A stretch of DNA of 64,000 nucleotides from JBAYJC01 sp041665285 (lineage in GTDB: Bacteria > Patescibacteriota > Patescibacteriia > 2-12-FULL-60-25): the NCBI GenBank assembly GCA_041665285.1, contig JBAYJC010000001.1, positions 248,001-312,000 on the forward strand. Direction: 5' to 3'. Position 1 is the stretch's first letter, and each line of letters opens with the position of its first letter. This document shows, one piece after another, positions 17,127 through 25,168 of the stretch. The translations under genes were made by a program, and so were the position numbers. The notes below the pieces were generated by a model. The model did no database searches. It was not told the DNA's origin and saw only the letters and a program-made list of their open reading frames with translations.

Positions 17127-20063
17127 CTAAACTAGCCAAAGCAAACATGGCTCCCCACTCAGTTTTACCTCGCTGTGCGCTTTTGATGCTGTTGGCACAG
17201 ACTCAACCCGTGCGAGACTATCTGCACGTATATCGCGCTTCAATTCTTCGACACCCTCTTCAACTGCCTCCGCAATCTCGGTAGATGTCGATTGAAATAC
17301 TACCTGGATACGATCTGCTGGCTGTAAACCAGACTCTTTGCGCAAGTTCATCACATGACGAGAAAACTCACGGCGTAGACCCTTGCGTTTCAATTCTGGC
17401 GTAATCGTTGCGTCCAATTCTGCGATCCAGGCTTCTGTCTGACCCTCACGCGCCTCAAGCACAATGCGCTCCACATTCACCTCATCGCGAATCAACCCCA
17501 ACAAATCACTTTGCTTACGCAGACGTTCTGCTTCTTCGGATTTGGCAAACACGACGGTGAGGGTGCCAAGTGCTTGTCGCACTGGCACTTTTTGCGCAGA
17601 ACGTGCTTCGTGTGCTTTTGATACGACTTCTCGCACCCAACGCATATCATTCATGAGCTTCTCATCAATCAACCGCTCCACACCAGACGGCCACTTTTCC
17701 AAATGTACGGATGCTTTTTGTCCGCCAATATCTAAATACACTTTTTCCGCGAGAAAAGGAATGATCGGCGCAGAAAGTTTTGCAAACTCTTCCAATATCT
17801 CACGCAATGTTTTCAAGGCATCCATTTTCTCGTACGCATTTTCCGACTTCATGCGATCACGCGAACGACGCAACCACCAGGTAGACAGATCATCCACAAA
17901 GTCACGCAATGGACGTGCGGCTTTCATGATTTCATACGCTTCCATGTGCTGTGTCACCTCTTTTACGAGCTGGGAATAACGCGAGAACAACCAACGATCA
18001 AGCACATGTCCGCTCCGTGGCATTTCTAATTTCACGTTCTCTGTTGCATACATCTCGTAGAATGTTTTGACGTTCCAAAACAAATTCAAGAATCCACGAA
18101 CCACGGTTTGCAAATCGCGTTCAGAAAAATTCAAACTCTCTGCCTCGATAATCGGCGAAGTCAGCAAATAATAACGCAGAGCATCGCCTCCATAATTCGT
18201 GAGAATGTCCGCAGGATCTGGATAGTTCTTCAGGCGCTTGGACATCTTTTTCCCATCTTCTGCCAGCACCATGCCTGTGACCACCACGTTTTTGAAGGCT
18301 GGCTCGCCAAAAAGCGCTGTGGCCAATACATGCAACGTATAGAACCAACCGCGCGTCTGATCCTGTCCTTCCGCGATAAAGTCTGCGGGAAAATGGTCCT
18401 CGAAAAACTTTTTATTCTCAAACGGATAGTGCACAGACGCGACGGGCATGGAACCAGACTCAAACCAACAATCAAACACTTCCGGGATACGCGACATGGT
18501 GCCGCCGCACGAACACGCGAACGTCATGGTATCGATATTCGGTCTGTGCAAATCCAATGCGCCGAGCTTTCCCGCAACGCCCGTCCGCGTCTGCAGTTCC
18601 TCAATGGATCCAATGACCTCGCGTTTATCACAGGCAGAACACTCCCAGACCGGGATCGGCGTGCCCCAATAACGCGTACGAGACACGTTCCAATCCGGCG
18701 CAGACTCCAAGCCTTTGCCAAAGCGCCCTTCTTTGAAATGCTCTGGATGCCAGTTGATTTTCTTGGCGGTCTTCAACATGTCCTCTTTAATGGACGTCAC
18801 TTTGATAAACCACGCAGGCTGAGATTTGTAGAGCAATAACGTATTACAGCGCCAACAAATCGGCACGCTGTGCGTGATTTTTGCAGAATGAAACAGCAAT
18901 CCTCGTGACTGCAAATCTTCCAACACGAGTGGATCTGCTTTTTTGATAAACAACCCAGCGAACGGCCCATTTTCCGCACGCATTTTTCCCTCATCATCAA
19001 CGGAATCAATAATCGGCAAACCCTGGAGTTCATGCATGCGCAAGTCATCCTCACCAAACCCAGGCGCTGTATGCACAATGCCCGTACCATCATCCGCGCT
19101 CACATGATGACCTTCCACGACACGATGACCGTTTTCCACGGGAAAATAGGCGTAGAGCGGTTCATACGTCATGCCTACGAGTTCGCTCCCCTTTTTCTTC
19201 CACACCTGGTCATACGGCGCATCCTCTCCAAGCACTGACAGGCGGCGCGCTTCTGCGAGGATAAGTGTCTCCCCGGTTTCGCGGTGCTTCATGGCAACGT
19301 AATCAAGTTCCGGATGCACGGACAAACCCGTGTTTGCCGTAAGCGTCCATGGCGTGGTTGTCCATGCGAGGAAATAGGTCTTCTCTTCGCCAATCGCTTT
19401 GAATTTGATGGTGATGGCCGGATCTTCTGCATCAATATACGAATCCCCCATGGCGACCTCAAAATTGGAAAGTGGCGTTTGGCAACGCGGACAATACAGC
19501 GACGTGCGCGTGCCTTTAAATACTAAATCCTGGTCATGCAACTTTTTGAATGACCACCATACAGACTCAATGTATTCGTTATCAACCGTCTTATAGGAAT
19601 GTTCAAAATCCACCCAGCGGCCAATGCGATCGATGTAAGTCGCCCAATCTTTTTCGTACGTAAAAACCGACGCATAGCACGCCTGATTGAACTTATCCAC
19701 GCCGTGCGCCTCGATCTGTTTTTTCGAACCAAGATTCAATTCTTTTTCTACAAGGTTCTCAATAGGCAACCCATGACAATCCCAACCCCACACGCGCGGC
19801 ACGCGATACCCCTTCATGGTCCAATACCGCGGCACCGCGTCTTTGAGGATCGACTGCAAAAGATGGCCGTAGTGTGGAAGGCCGGTTGCAAAGGGCGGGC
19901 CATCATAAAACACAAAGGACTTGTCCGCAGGACGTTCCTTAATAGATCGTTCAAAAATCTTCTGCTCTTTCCAGTAGGCAGTCATTTCTTCCTCGATTTT
20001 CGGGAACAGAGGCGCGCGGTCCTGCGAGGAGGCTTGGTCCTGGGAAGGTTGTGGTTCAGACAT
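17127..20063 (-). CDS. ileS: Isoleucyl-tRNA synthetase
   Basis: Class I synthetase charging tRNA-Ile, with CP1 editing. The 978-residue protein has the HIGH-like motif as HYGH (GLPHYGHLLQ), WGWDCHGLPIENLVEKEL, the editing-domain stretch YFLAWTTTPWTL, and KMSKS as KMSKRLKNYPDP. The KMSKR-NYPDP form and overall length match the eukaryote-like (type 2) IleRS class, which is typically insensitive to mupirocin (family knowledge). The ATG at 20063 is preferred over one at 20129 because the promoter lies between them, ending 9 bases upstream of 20063. Confidence 0.96.
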   Translation of the reverse strand: MSEPQPSQDQASSQDRAPLFPKIEEEMTAYWKEQKIFERSIKERPADKSFVFYDGPPFATGLPHYGHLLQSILKDAVPRYWTMKGYRVPRVWGWDCHGLPIENLVEKELNLGSKKQIEAHGVDKFNQACYASVFTYEKDWATYIDRIGRWVDFEHSYKTVDNEYIESVWWSFKKLHDQDLVFKGTRTSLYCPRCQTPLSNFEVAMGDSYIDAEDPAITIKFKAIGEEKTYFLAWTTTPWTLTANTGLSVHPELDYVAMKHRETGETLILAEARRLSVLGEDAPYDQVWKKKGSELVGMTYEPLYAYFPVENGHRVVEGHHVSADDGTGIVHTAPGFGEDDLRMHELQGLPIIDSVDDEGKMRAENGPFAGLFIKKADPLVLEDLQSRGLLFHSAKITHSVPICWRCNTLLLYKSQPAWFIKVTSIKEDMLKTAKKINWHPEHFKEGRFGKGLESAPDWNVSRTRYWGTPIPVWECSACDKREVIGSIEELQTRTGVAGKLGALDLHRPNIDTMTFACSCGGTMSRIPEVFDCWFESGSMPVASVHYPFENKKFFEDHFPADFIAEGQDQTRGWFYTLHVLATALFGEPAFKNVVVTGMVLAEDGKKMSKRLKNYPDPADILTNYGGDALRYYLLTSPIIEAESLNFSERDLQTVVRGFLNLFWNVKTFYEMYATENVKLEMPRSGHVLDRWLFSRYSQLVKEVTQHMEAYEIMKAARPLRDFVDDLSTWWLRRSRDRMKSENAYEKMDALKTLREILEEFAKLSAPIIPFLAEKVYLDIGGQKASVHLEKWPSGVERLIDEKLMNDMRWVREVVSKAHEARSAQKVPVRQALGTLTVVFAKSEEAERLRKQSDLLGLIRDEVNVERIVLEAREGQTEAWIAELDATITPELKRKGLRREFSRHVMNLRKESGLQPADRIQVVFQSTSTEIAEAVEEGVEELKRDIRADSLARVESVPTASKAHSEVKLSGEPCLLWLV

Positions 20064-20072
20064 AACAGAACC

Positions 20073-20101
20073 AGAATGCGGAAAAAACCAGAGGAGGTCA
20101 A
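20073..20101 (-). promoter_or_regulatory. ileS promoter, leaderless type
   Basis: Minus strand TTGACC (20101-20096), 17-base spacer, CATTCT (20078-20073), GGTTCTGTT, then ATG. The block CATTCTGGTTC is the same as before asnS. Confidence 0.6.
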
Positions 20102-20158
20102 GCTTACGTCGGCTATTCGCGCGCGGCATGTTGTTTTGTTATGATGCAGGCACTTCCT

Positions 20159-20602
20159 ATGTCTGAACACTCTCCCCTCCTCCTCGGCGCAGACCATGCG
20201 GGTTTTCGTCTCAAAGAATCCGTGAAACGTCATCTTCTTGATCAAGGATTGCTCGTCGAAGACGTCACCCCCGAACAAATCCCAGACGACGACTATCCGC
20301 CCATTGCGCACACGGTGGCAGAAGCGGTTGCTCATCAGGATGATCGTATGGGCATTCTTATCTGCGGCTCTGGCTTTGGCATGGATATGGCGGCAAATCG
20401 TGTGAAGGGTGCTCGTGCCGCTGTGGTTCGCACTGTAGAAGAGGCTGTGCTTGCCCGTAAAGATGACCATGCGAACATCCTCGTGCTTGGCGGACGTATG
20501 ACAGACGCAGAGGAGGCAAATCGCATTACGGACGCTTTTCTGACCACACCCTATTCCCAAGCCGAGCGTCATATGAGACGCGTGGATGAACTTGATGCCT
20601 AG
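20159..20602 (+). CDS. rpiB: Ribose-5-phosphate isomerase B
   Basis: Interconverts ribose-5-phosphate and ribulose-5-phosphate in the pentose phosphate pathway. 147 residues from the ATG at 20159. Signature parts are LLGADHAGFRLK (substrate-binding Asp-His), the active-site Cys in GILICGSGFGMDMAANR, and the LVLGGRM strand. TATGAT at 20140-20145 ends 13 bases before the ATG; an earlier ATG at 20141 overlaps it. Next to rpe, with which it shares ribulose-5-phosphate. Confidence 0.93.
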   Translation: MSEHSPLLLGADHAGFRLKESVKRHLLDQGLLVEDVTPEQIPDDDYPPIAHTVAEAVAHQDDRMGILICGSGFGMDMAANRVKGARAAVVRTVEEAVLARKDDHANILVLGGRMTDAEEANRITDAFLTTPYSQAERHMRRVDELDA

Positions 20603-20605
20603 CTT

Positions 20606-21265
20606 ATGAAATCCTTGATCATCCCTGCGATCCTTGCCTCAACAAAAGAGGAGGTCCTCCAAAAAATCGCCCTTCTTGATGGTGTAGCGCCTTGGATGCA
20701 AATTGACCTGGAGGACGGCACGCTTTCATCCATGACAAGCTGGCAACACGCACAGGATCTTGGACTGTTGCCATTGCATTCCTCGCTCGAGCTTCATGTT
20801 ATGGCAAAACACCCACAGAAGCTGATAGACGCCTGGCAACAGCATCCTGCGGTCAAACGCGTGATTTGGCATGTAGAAGCATCAGCAGATCATGCAGACC
20901 TGATCATGAAGTACCGTATGCACGGCTATGAAGTAGGGCTGGCTCTTGCTCCGGAAACACCTGTGGACGCGCTCAAGCCCTATCTTGCGCATCTTGATGA
21001 GATTCTCATTCTTGGCGTACAACCTGGCTCAAGTGGACAAGAGCTCATCCAAGCCACGCTCGACAAAGCACGAGATGCACACGCGCTTGCCCCACATCTT
21101 GCGATTGGCTTTGACGGAGGGGTTCGTCCCTCGATCTTTTCCGCGCTCGCAGATGCTGGCGTCACGCGCTTTTGCATGGGAAGCGCTCTTTTCCGAGACG
21201 AAGATCCTGTGAGCTATCTGGAGACACAACAGGCCTACCTTGATGCGCTCACCATTCCTTCTTGA
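20606..21265 (+). CDS. rpe: Ribulose-phosphate 3-epimerase-like protein, divergent active site
   Basis: TIM-barrel protein of 219 residues that aligns along its length with Rpe: PAILAS at the N-terminus, LELHVMA, VQPGSSGQ at the phosphate-binding loop, GFDGGV, and CMGSALF. The metal-binding HxDxMDG of Rpe is here MQIDLEDG, so the first metal His is Gln; the Asp, second His and last Asp ligands are kept. It starts 3 bases after rpiB, supporting a pentose-phosphate role. It could be a working but divergent epimerase or a related sugar-phosphate enzyme. Confidence 0.8.
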   Translation: MKSLIIPAILASTKEEVLQKIALLDGVAPWMQIDLEDGTLSSMTSWQHAQDLGLLPLHSSLELHVMAKHPQKLIDAWQQHPAVKRVIWHVEASADHADLIMKYRMHGYEVGLALAPETPVDALKPYLAHLDEILILGVQPGSSGQELIQATLDKARDAHALAPHLAIGFDGGVRPSIFSALADAGVTRFCMGSALFRDEDPVSYLETQQAYLDALTIPS

Positions 21266-21293
21266 GGAAGAACGCGATATCATATCTGTATCT

Positions 21294-22709
21294 ATGAAAC
21301 GAACCTTTCTATTTCTCGGCACGCTCCTCTTTGCAGGATCACTTGCGCTTCCCGCGCACGCCGCGCCCGTGTCCGGCGACCTGATCAAAGCCTCAGGCCC
21401 AACCGTTTATTATTATGGGGCTGATGGCAATCGCTACACGTTTCCTACAGAAAAAACCTACAAGAGTTGGTATGCGGATTTTTCAACGGTCAAAACCATC
21501 ACAGACGCGGAACTCGCAACGTATGCGCTCCGTGGCAATGTGACGTACAAGCCTGGCGTACGGCTCCTCAAAATCACCACGGATCCAAAAGTCTATGCCG
21601 TGGCACAAAATGGCACACTGCGCTGGGTGCAAACCGAAGCGCTTGCGCTTGCGCTCTATGGCACAGATTGGGCCAAGTTTGTGGACGATCTGCCAGACCC
21701 GTTCTTTGTGAACTACAATGTTGGCGCACCGATTGCCGTTCCTGCGGACTTTGCTCCGCTGACGGCACAGCAACAGGCAACGTCTATCAATGTTGATAAA
21801 AGCATTGGCACCGTGCCACATACAACGCCTGTGACGCCGCCCGTGACGCCAACGCCAACATCCACCACCCCAACAACACCCACGGTAACGACCACGGCGG
21901 CCGTGCTCATCCTCACATCAAATCTCACGCCTCGTGCAGGAGAGATGGTTACGCTCACAGCACGCGCGCAAAATCTAGAAGATTTTATTTCTACAACCAT
22001 TTGGTTCAACGGCCAAATGCAAACGCAGTGCCTCAGTCTTCCCTGTGTTGTCAACGTGACGATTCCGACGGGAAATACCAGCTCTTCCTATTCCGCACGA
22101 GCGGATTTCGCCTGGGACAGCACCACCGCCTCTGCGACTACCGTCATGACCGTGGCACAAGGAAGTTCGACGATTAGCCTCTCAGCTCGTGCAGAACTCC
22201 GCTCTGGAGCGCAACGCGATGTGATCGTGAGCATTCGCTCGCCCTATGTTGCTGGACTCATCAACGTGTATCTTGATAATACCCTCGTGAAGGTCTGCAC
22301 CACCGTGCAAGAATGCCGCTACGTTGCCACAGAGACAAGCGCCACAGGCACAACGCATAGCCTCTACGCAACCGCAACCAATGAAGCAGGCAACGAACCT
22401 GTACGCACAGACACCATGACCTACACGGTCGTAGATAACGATCATCCAAAAATCACTTTCCTCTACGCGCAAAACGACATTCTTCGCGGAGAGACCACCG
22501 AGGTCACCGTTAACGCGGCAGATGACGACGGCGTTGGGAGCACCTCGCTTTGGCTTGACGGCGTGGCACTCAAAACCTGCTCACTCCCCTTCTGCACCGT
22601 GATTGTCGGCCCCTACAGCAGCCCACGCACCCTCAACCTCCTCGGAAAAGCCACAGACCTCCTAGGACTCAGCAACGAAACACCCGCGCTTCCGGTGTAC
22701 GTGCACTAA
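21294..22709 (+). CDS. Secreted protein with an N-terminal surface module and Ig-like domains
   Basis: 471 residues. Signal peptide FLFLGTLLFAGSLALPAHA, then a module of about 125 residues (YYYGADGNRYTFPTEKTYKSW ... DPKVYAVAQNGTLRWV) nearly the same as the C-terminus of the 9563-12355 protein. A Pro/Thr-rich linker (TTPVTPPVTPTPTSTTPTTP) follows, then about three beta-sandwich domains with paired cysteines (CLSLPC, CTTVQEC, CSLPFC). Likely cell-surface. The start at 21294 precedes the signal peptide directly; it follows rpe by 28 bases and ends in a strong terminator. Confidence 0.8.
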   Translation: MKRTFLFLGTLLFAGSLALPAHAAPVSGDLIKASGPTVYYYGADGNRYTFPTEKTYKSWYADFSTVKTITDAELATYALRGNVTYKPGVRLLKITTDPKVYAVAQNGTLRWVQTEALALALYGTDWAKFVDDLPDPFFVNYNVGAPIAVPADFAPLTAQQQATSINVDKSIGTVPHTTPVTPPVTPTPTSTTPTTPTVTTTAAVLILTSNLTPRAGEMVTLTARAQNLEDFISTTIWFNGQMQTQCLSLPCVVNVTIPTGNTSSSYSARADFAWDSTTASATTVMTVAQGSSTISLSARAELRSGAQRDVIVSIRSPYVAGLINVYLDNTLVKVCTTVQECRYVATETSATGTTHSLYATATNEAGNEPVRTDTMTYTVVDNDHPKITFLYAQNDILRGETTEVTVNAADDDGVGSTSLWLDGVALKTCSLPFCTVIVGPYSSPRTLNLLGKATDLLGLSNETPALPVYVH

Positions 22710-22736
22710 ATTATCTCAAACGATAAGAAAACAAAA

Positions 22737-22766
22737 AAACCAGCCACATGAAATGGCTGGTTTTTT
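22737..22766 (+). terminator. Terminator of the 21294-22709 gene
   Basis: 10-bp perfect stem AAACCAGCCA/TGGCTGGTTT with a 7-base loop and a T6 run. Confidence 0.9.
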
Positions 22767-22800
22767 CTTCCGAATACACCTCGTTCTACGTGCGTTGGAA

Positions 22801-22852
22801 ACGAAGCTAAGCTTCGTCTTCTTGGCCCGTGAAACCGAGCTGAGCTCGGTGG
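22801..22852. repeat. Palindrome-pair repeat, copy 1
   Basis: Two short palindromes in series: ACGAAGC-TAA-GCTTCGT, then ACCGAGCT-G-AGCTCGGT, ending at TGGAGC, which matches the CCA end of a tRNA on the minus strand. A near copy lies at 23232-23283. The stretch 22870-23000 next to it holds no gene that can be supported; it contains further small inverted repeats such as CGGAC-GCA-GTCCG. Confidence 0.7.
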
Positions 22853-22869
22853 AGCCAGATCCGGGATTC
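22850..22869 (-). repeat. Duplicate of the tRNA-Thr 3' end
   Basis: TGGAGCCAGATCCGGGATTC is identical over 20 bases to 23034-23053 (the acceptor and T-arm end of tRNA-Thr). The rest of the tRNA is missing, so this is a fragment. Confidence 0.8.
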
Positions 22870-22999
22870 TTGCTCCCCTGTCGCTCTCTGCAACGGACGC
22901 AGTCCGCTCCTCCTCCGCAACCCGGGTTCCGCTCCCGGTGCCACTGGCACTCGTTTCGGATACCCTTCGAATCCCGATTTATTTATCACGCGTTTTCAT

Positions 23000-23026
23000 A
23001 AACACAAACCCCGCATTTCTGCGGGG
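23000..23026 (-). terminator. Terminator downstream of tRNA-Thr
   Basis: Perfect 6-bp stem CCCCGC/GCGGGG with a 6-base loop; on the minus strand it is followed by TTTGTGTTTAT. Confidence 0.75.
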
Positions 23027-23033
23027 ATCATGC

Positions 23034-23109
23034 TGGAGCCAGATCCGGGATTCGAACCCGGGACCTCTGCTTTACGAAAGCATTGCTCTACCAACTGAGC
23101 TAATCTGGC
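23034..23109 (-). tRNA. tRNA-Thr (anticodon CGT)
   Basis: Cloverleaf by eye: acceptor GCCAGAT/ATCTGGC, D-stem GCTC/GAGC, anticodon loop TTCGTAA, T-stem CCGGG/CCCGG with TTCGAAT loop, discriminator T, and encoded CCA. It reads ACG codons. Confidence 0.93.
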
Positions 23110-23231
23110 CAGAGTCCTCCGACTTGCGCCGGAGGGTCTGTCGTGTTCTTACCCTCATTCCACCTGTGTTCGTGTTCCGAACGTTGGTGGTCGTTTTGTC
23201 GAGCCAGGCTCGATTCCAGGGACCCGTCCGA

Positions 23232-23283
23232 ACGAAGCAGAGCTTCGTCCTCGATCCGCGAAACCGAGCTAAGCTCGGGATGG
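23232..23283. repeat. Palindrome-pair repeat, copy 2
   Basis: ACGAAGC-AGA-GCTTCGT, then ACCGAGCT-A-AGCTCGG, ending at the CCA end of tRNA-Gly. Same length (52 bases) and order as copy 1. On the minus strand it is the immediate 3' trailer of tRNA-Gly. Confidence 0.7.
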
Positions 23284-23355
23284 AGCGGGTAACGGGAATC
23301 GAACCCGTCTCTAGTGCTTGGGAAGCACTCATAATAGCCACTATACGATACCCGC
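23281..23355 (-). tRNA. tRNA-Gly (anticodon CCC)
   Basis: Acceptor GCGGGTA/TACCCGC, anticodon loop TTCCCAA flanked by AGTGC/GCACT, T-arm ACGGG-TTCGATT-CCCGT, discriminator T, and encoded CCA. It reads GGG codons. Confidence 0.93.
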
Positions 23356-23461
23356 ACGTGGTTTATCGCTTATGAGTGCGGCTATGATAGCGTATGCACG
23401 AAAATCCTTCAATATCATTGTCAAGGATATGTCTCTTTTCCCTTTTTGCCTGCCAGACAGG

Positions 23462-24079
23462 CTAAAATCGCAAATAACGCTGGACATCCGGAGCGTTCAG
23501 CCGCTCCTGTAACTGCGTTTCAACCGGGGTGGATGTTGGAGACTCTACGAGAAGTTTTTGCTTCAATCCATCCTCAAACAGTGCCGGACGAATCACGTAC
23601 CACTTGAACTCTTCCTTGTTCCAACCAAATTCATCACGCAAAAACGTCTCAATTTCCTCTGGGGTTGTGGAGGTGCCGGCGCGTGCAACAAGCTGGTCAT
23701 ATGCCCCGTCAATGTCTTTGGACGTCAATGAAAAGTCGTATTTGAAAGCAAGATCTTCCACAGCCGCAATGCGCATGGCCCTATCTAACGCCATTTTGCG
23801 TGACTCTGGGGTGATCTCCGATGAAACGCCCTGCGTTTTTGCAGAGGGGCCGGACAAAAAGCGACGTTCTGCATCAAAATGATTCAAATATTCCGTGTAG
23901 GGAACATTGCGCCACCCAAGGCGTGCCGCAGGAAAATGCGTTACCCGTGTGATCCAACGTACACCAGGGCCCTCCCATTGTTTGACGAAAACGCCATACG
24001 ACAGTGCGGACGTACCACCAACAAGAAGGAACAGGGCCGCAGAGGCACCCATGATCCACCATTGTGTTTGTATCTTCAT
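23462..24079 (-). CDS. Membrane-anchored SurA-N-like protein
   Basis: 205 residues with an N-terminal anchor (IMGASAALFLLVGGTSALSYGVFV) and an extracytoplasmic helical domain. The pattern RKMALDRAMRIAAVEDLAFKYDFSLTSKDIDGAYDQL ... FLRDEFGWNKEEFKWYVIRPALFEDGLKQKL follows the N-terminal chaperone domain of SurA/PrsA-type foldases, including the (F/Y)GWxxxEFxxxV segment. No parvulin domain follows, so it may act as a holdase only. Adjacent to the FtsB-like gene, in an envelope gene block. Confidence 0.65.
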   Translation of the reverse strand: MKIQTQWWIMGASAALFLLVGGTSALSYGVFVKQWEGPGVRWITRVTHFPAARLGWRNVPYTEYLNHFDAERRFLSGPSAKTQGVSSEITPESRKMALDRAMRIAAVEDLAFKYDFSLTSKDIDGAYDQLVARAGTSTTPEEIETFLRDEFGWNKEEFKWYVIRPALFEDGLKQKLLVESPTSTPVETQLQERLNAPDVQRYLRF

Positions 24080-24094
24080 AGATATGTCATTTTA

Positions 24095-24514
24095 TTATTT
24101 CCCACCAAAGAAATACGTAAACCATTTTTCTGGATTTGAGGTATCTGCCCGAGGCGCATGTTCATCGCGAGGCTGTTCCGCAAGGGCGCGTGCTTCGGTG
24201 CTTGCTCCTGACTCTCGAATGATCGCCACACGCTCTCCGGGCTTTTGCATGCCCAAACGAGCACGCGCTTCCTTATCGATCACGTCTGTGGATTGAAGCT
24301 GGCCTATCAAACCTGTCACGTTCAGACGCTTCCCCTCCAAAGAATCGACCTGTTGCTGTAAATCACGAATCTCTTTATCCACGCTCCAATCGCGATAGCT
24401 TTCTCGAATCGTCGAAATCCCAACCACGAATAAAATTGCCACATTAGCCGCAATAATCACGGACCAACGCGCGAACCGCTTTGTTTTGCCAAAAAAGGTC
24501 TGCGACTGCCCCAT
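24095..24514 (-). CDS. FtsB/DivIC-like septum formation initiator
   Basis: 139 residues: cytoplasmic basic start, one membrane helix (SVIIAANVAILFVVGI), and a coiled coil (DKEIRDLQQQVDSLEGKRLNVTGLIGQLQS), then IDKEARARLGMQKPGERV, the FtsB/DivIC signature. It would link FtsL and FtsQ in the divisome. The ATG at 24514 lies 11 bases after a minus-strand TATACT (24531-24526); an earlier TTG at 24526 overlaps the -10. Confidence 0.85.
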   Translation of the reverse strand: MGQSQTFFGKTKRFARWSVIIAANVAILFVVGISTIRESYRDWSVDKEIRDLQQQVDSLEGKRLNVTGLIGQLQSTDVIDKEARARLGMQKPGERVAIIRESGASTEARALAEQPRDEHAPRADTSNPEKWFTYFFGGK

Positions 24515-24531
24515 AACCACGGACAAGTATA

Positions 24532-25143
24532 TCAGCTAGGCGGAGCTTCACGCAATATCTTTTCTATGGTTTCTAAGGTTCCTGTGCCTGCTTTTTCCAT
24601 GAGTTCCATAACCCGCTTGCGTACCCCATCAACAGACGGCGTGACGATTGTCGTGGCAGAAGTCGCTTGTTTTGGAAGCTGTTCCTGTATCACACGACAG
24701 ACAGCCTCAGCCCGGCTCACGCGCATGGCGCGCAACTCAGAAGGAGTCCCCGAGGCGCGTACGCGCACAGTCCCCATCCCGAACCAGTGTTTTTGTTCCA
24801 CAGATACCTCAACCACGGAGGGAAGCAGAGCCTCTGCGACCACACGCGTCCAAATACCGGATTGATTGACTTCCAGAAGACGGACAGATGTGACAATAAA
24901 AATGTTTGCATCCCAAATCCAAAGCGCGCGAGCGGCCACGGCAATACCTAGCACAACCATCACCATCAACGCGCTCGTACCCAACCACCCTGAATGCGTG
25001 GCCTCAAACAAAAAGAAGAAGGGGGCCGCGATCAACACACCCCCTGTGATCAACCACGGCAAAAGCGTCATCGCGTGTCGACGCGCCACACATAAAACGC
25101 GCTCTTGAGATTGAGGTTGAAGCACATCGGAAAGATGAAACAT
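24532..25143 (-). CDS. Membrane protein with a bacterial PH-like domain
   Basis: 203 residues from the ATG at 25143 (MFHLSDVLQPQSQERVLCVARRH). Two membrane helices (LLPWLITGGVLIAAPFFFLF and LGTSALMVMVVLGIAVAARALWIW) are followed by a PH-like sheet: NIFIVTSVRLLEVNQSGIWTRVVAEALLPSVVEVSV, in the style of YdbS/bPH2 families. The C-terminal helix is charged. Function unknown; located between the FtsB-like and MurE-like genes. Confidence 0.7.
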   Translation of the reverse strand: MFHLSDVLQPQSQERVLCVARRHAMTLLPWLITGGVLIAAPFFFLFEATHSGWLGTSALMVMVVLGIAVAARALWIWDANIFIVTSVRLLEVNQSGIWTRVVAEALLPSVVEVSVEQKHWFGMGTVRVRASGTPSELRAMRVSRAEAVCRVIQEQLPKQATSATTIVTPSVDGVRKRVMELMEKAGTGTLETIEKILREAPPS

Positions 25144-25168
25144 AGACGGAAAAAACAAACAGTGAATA

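Noticed and set aside
22807..22989. A 60-codon minus-strand frame in the tRNA spacer
   Set aside because: It runs through palindromes and a tRNA fragment and shows no protein features.
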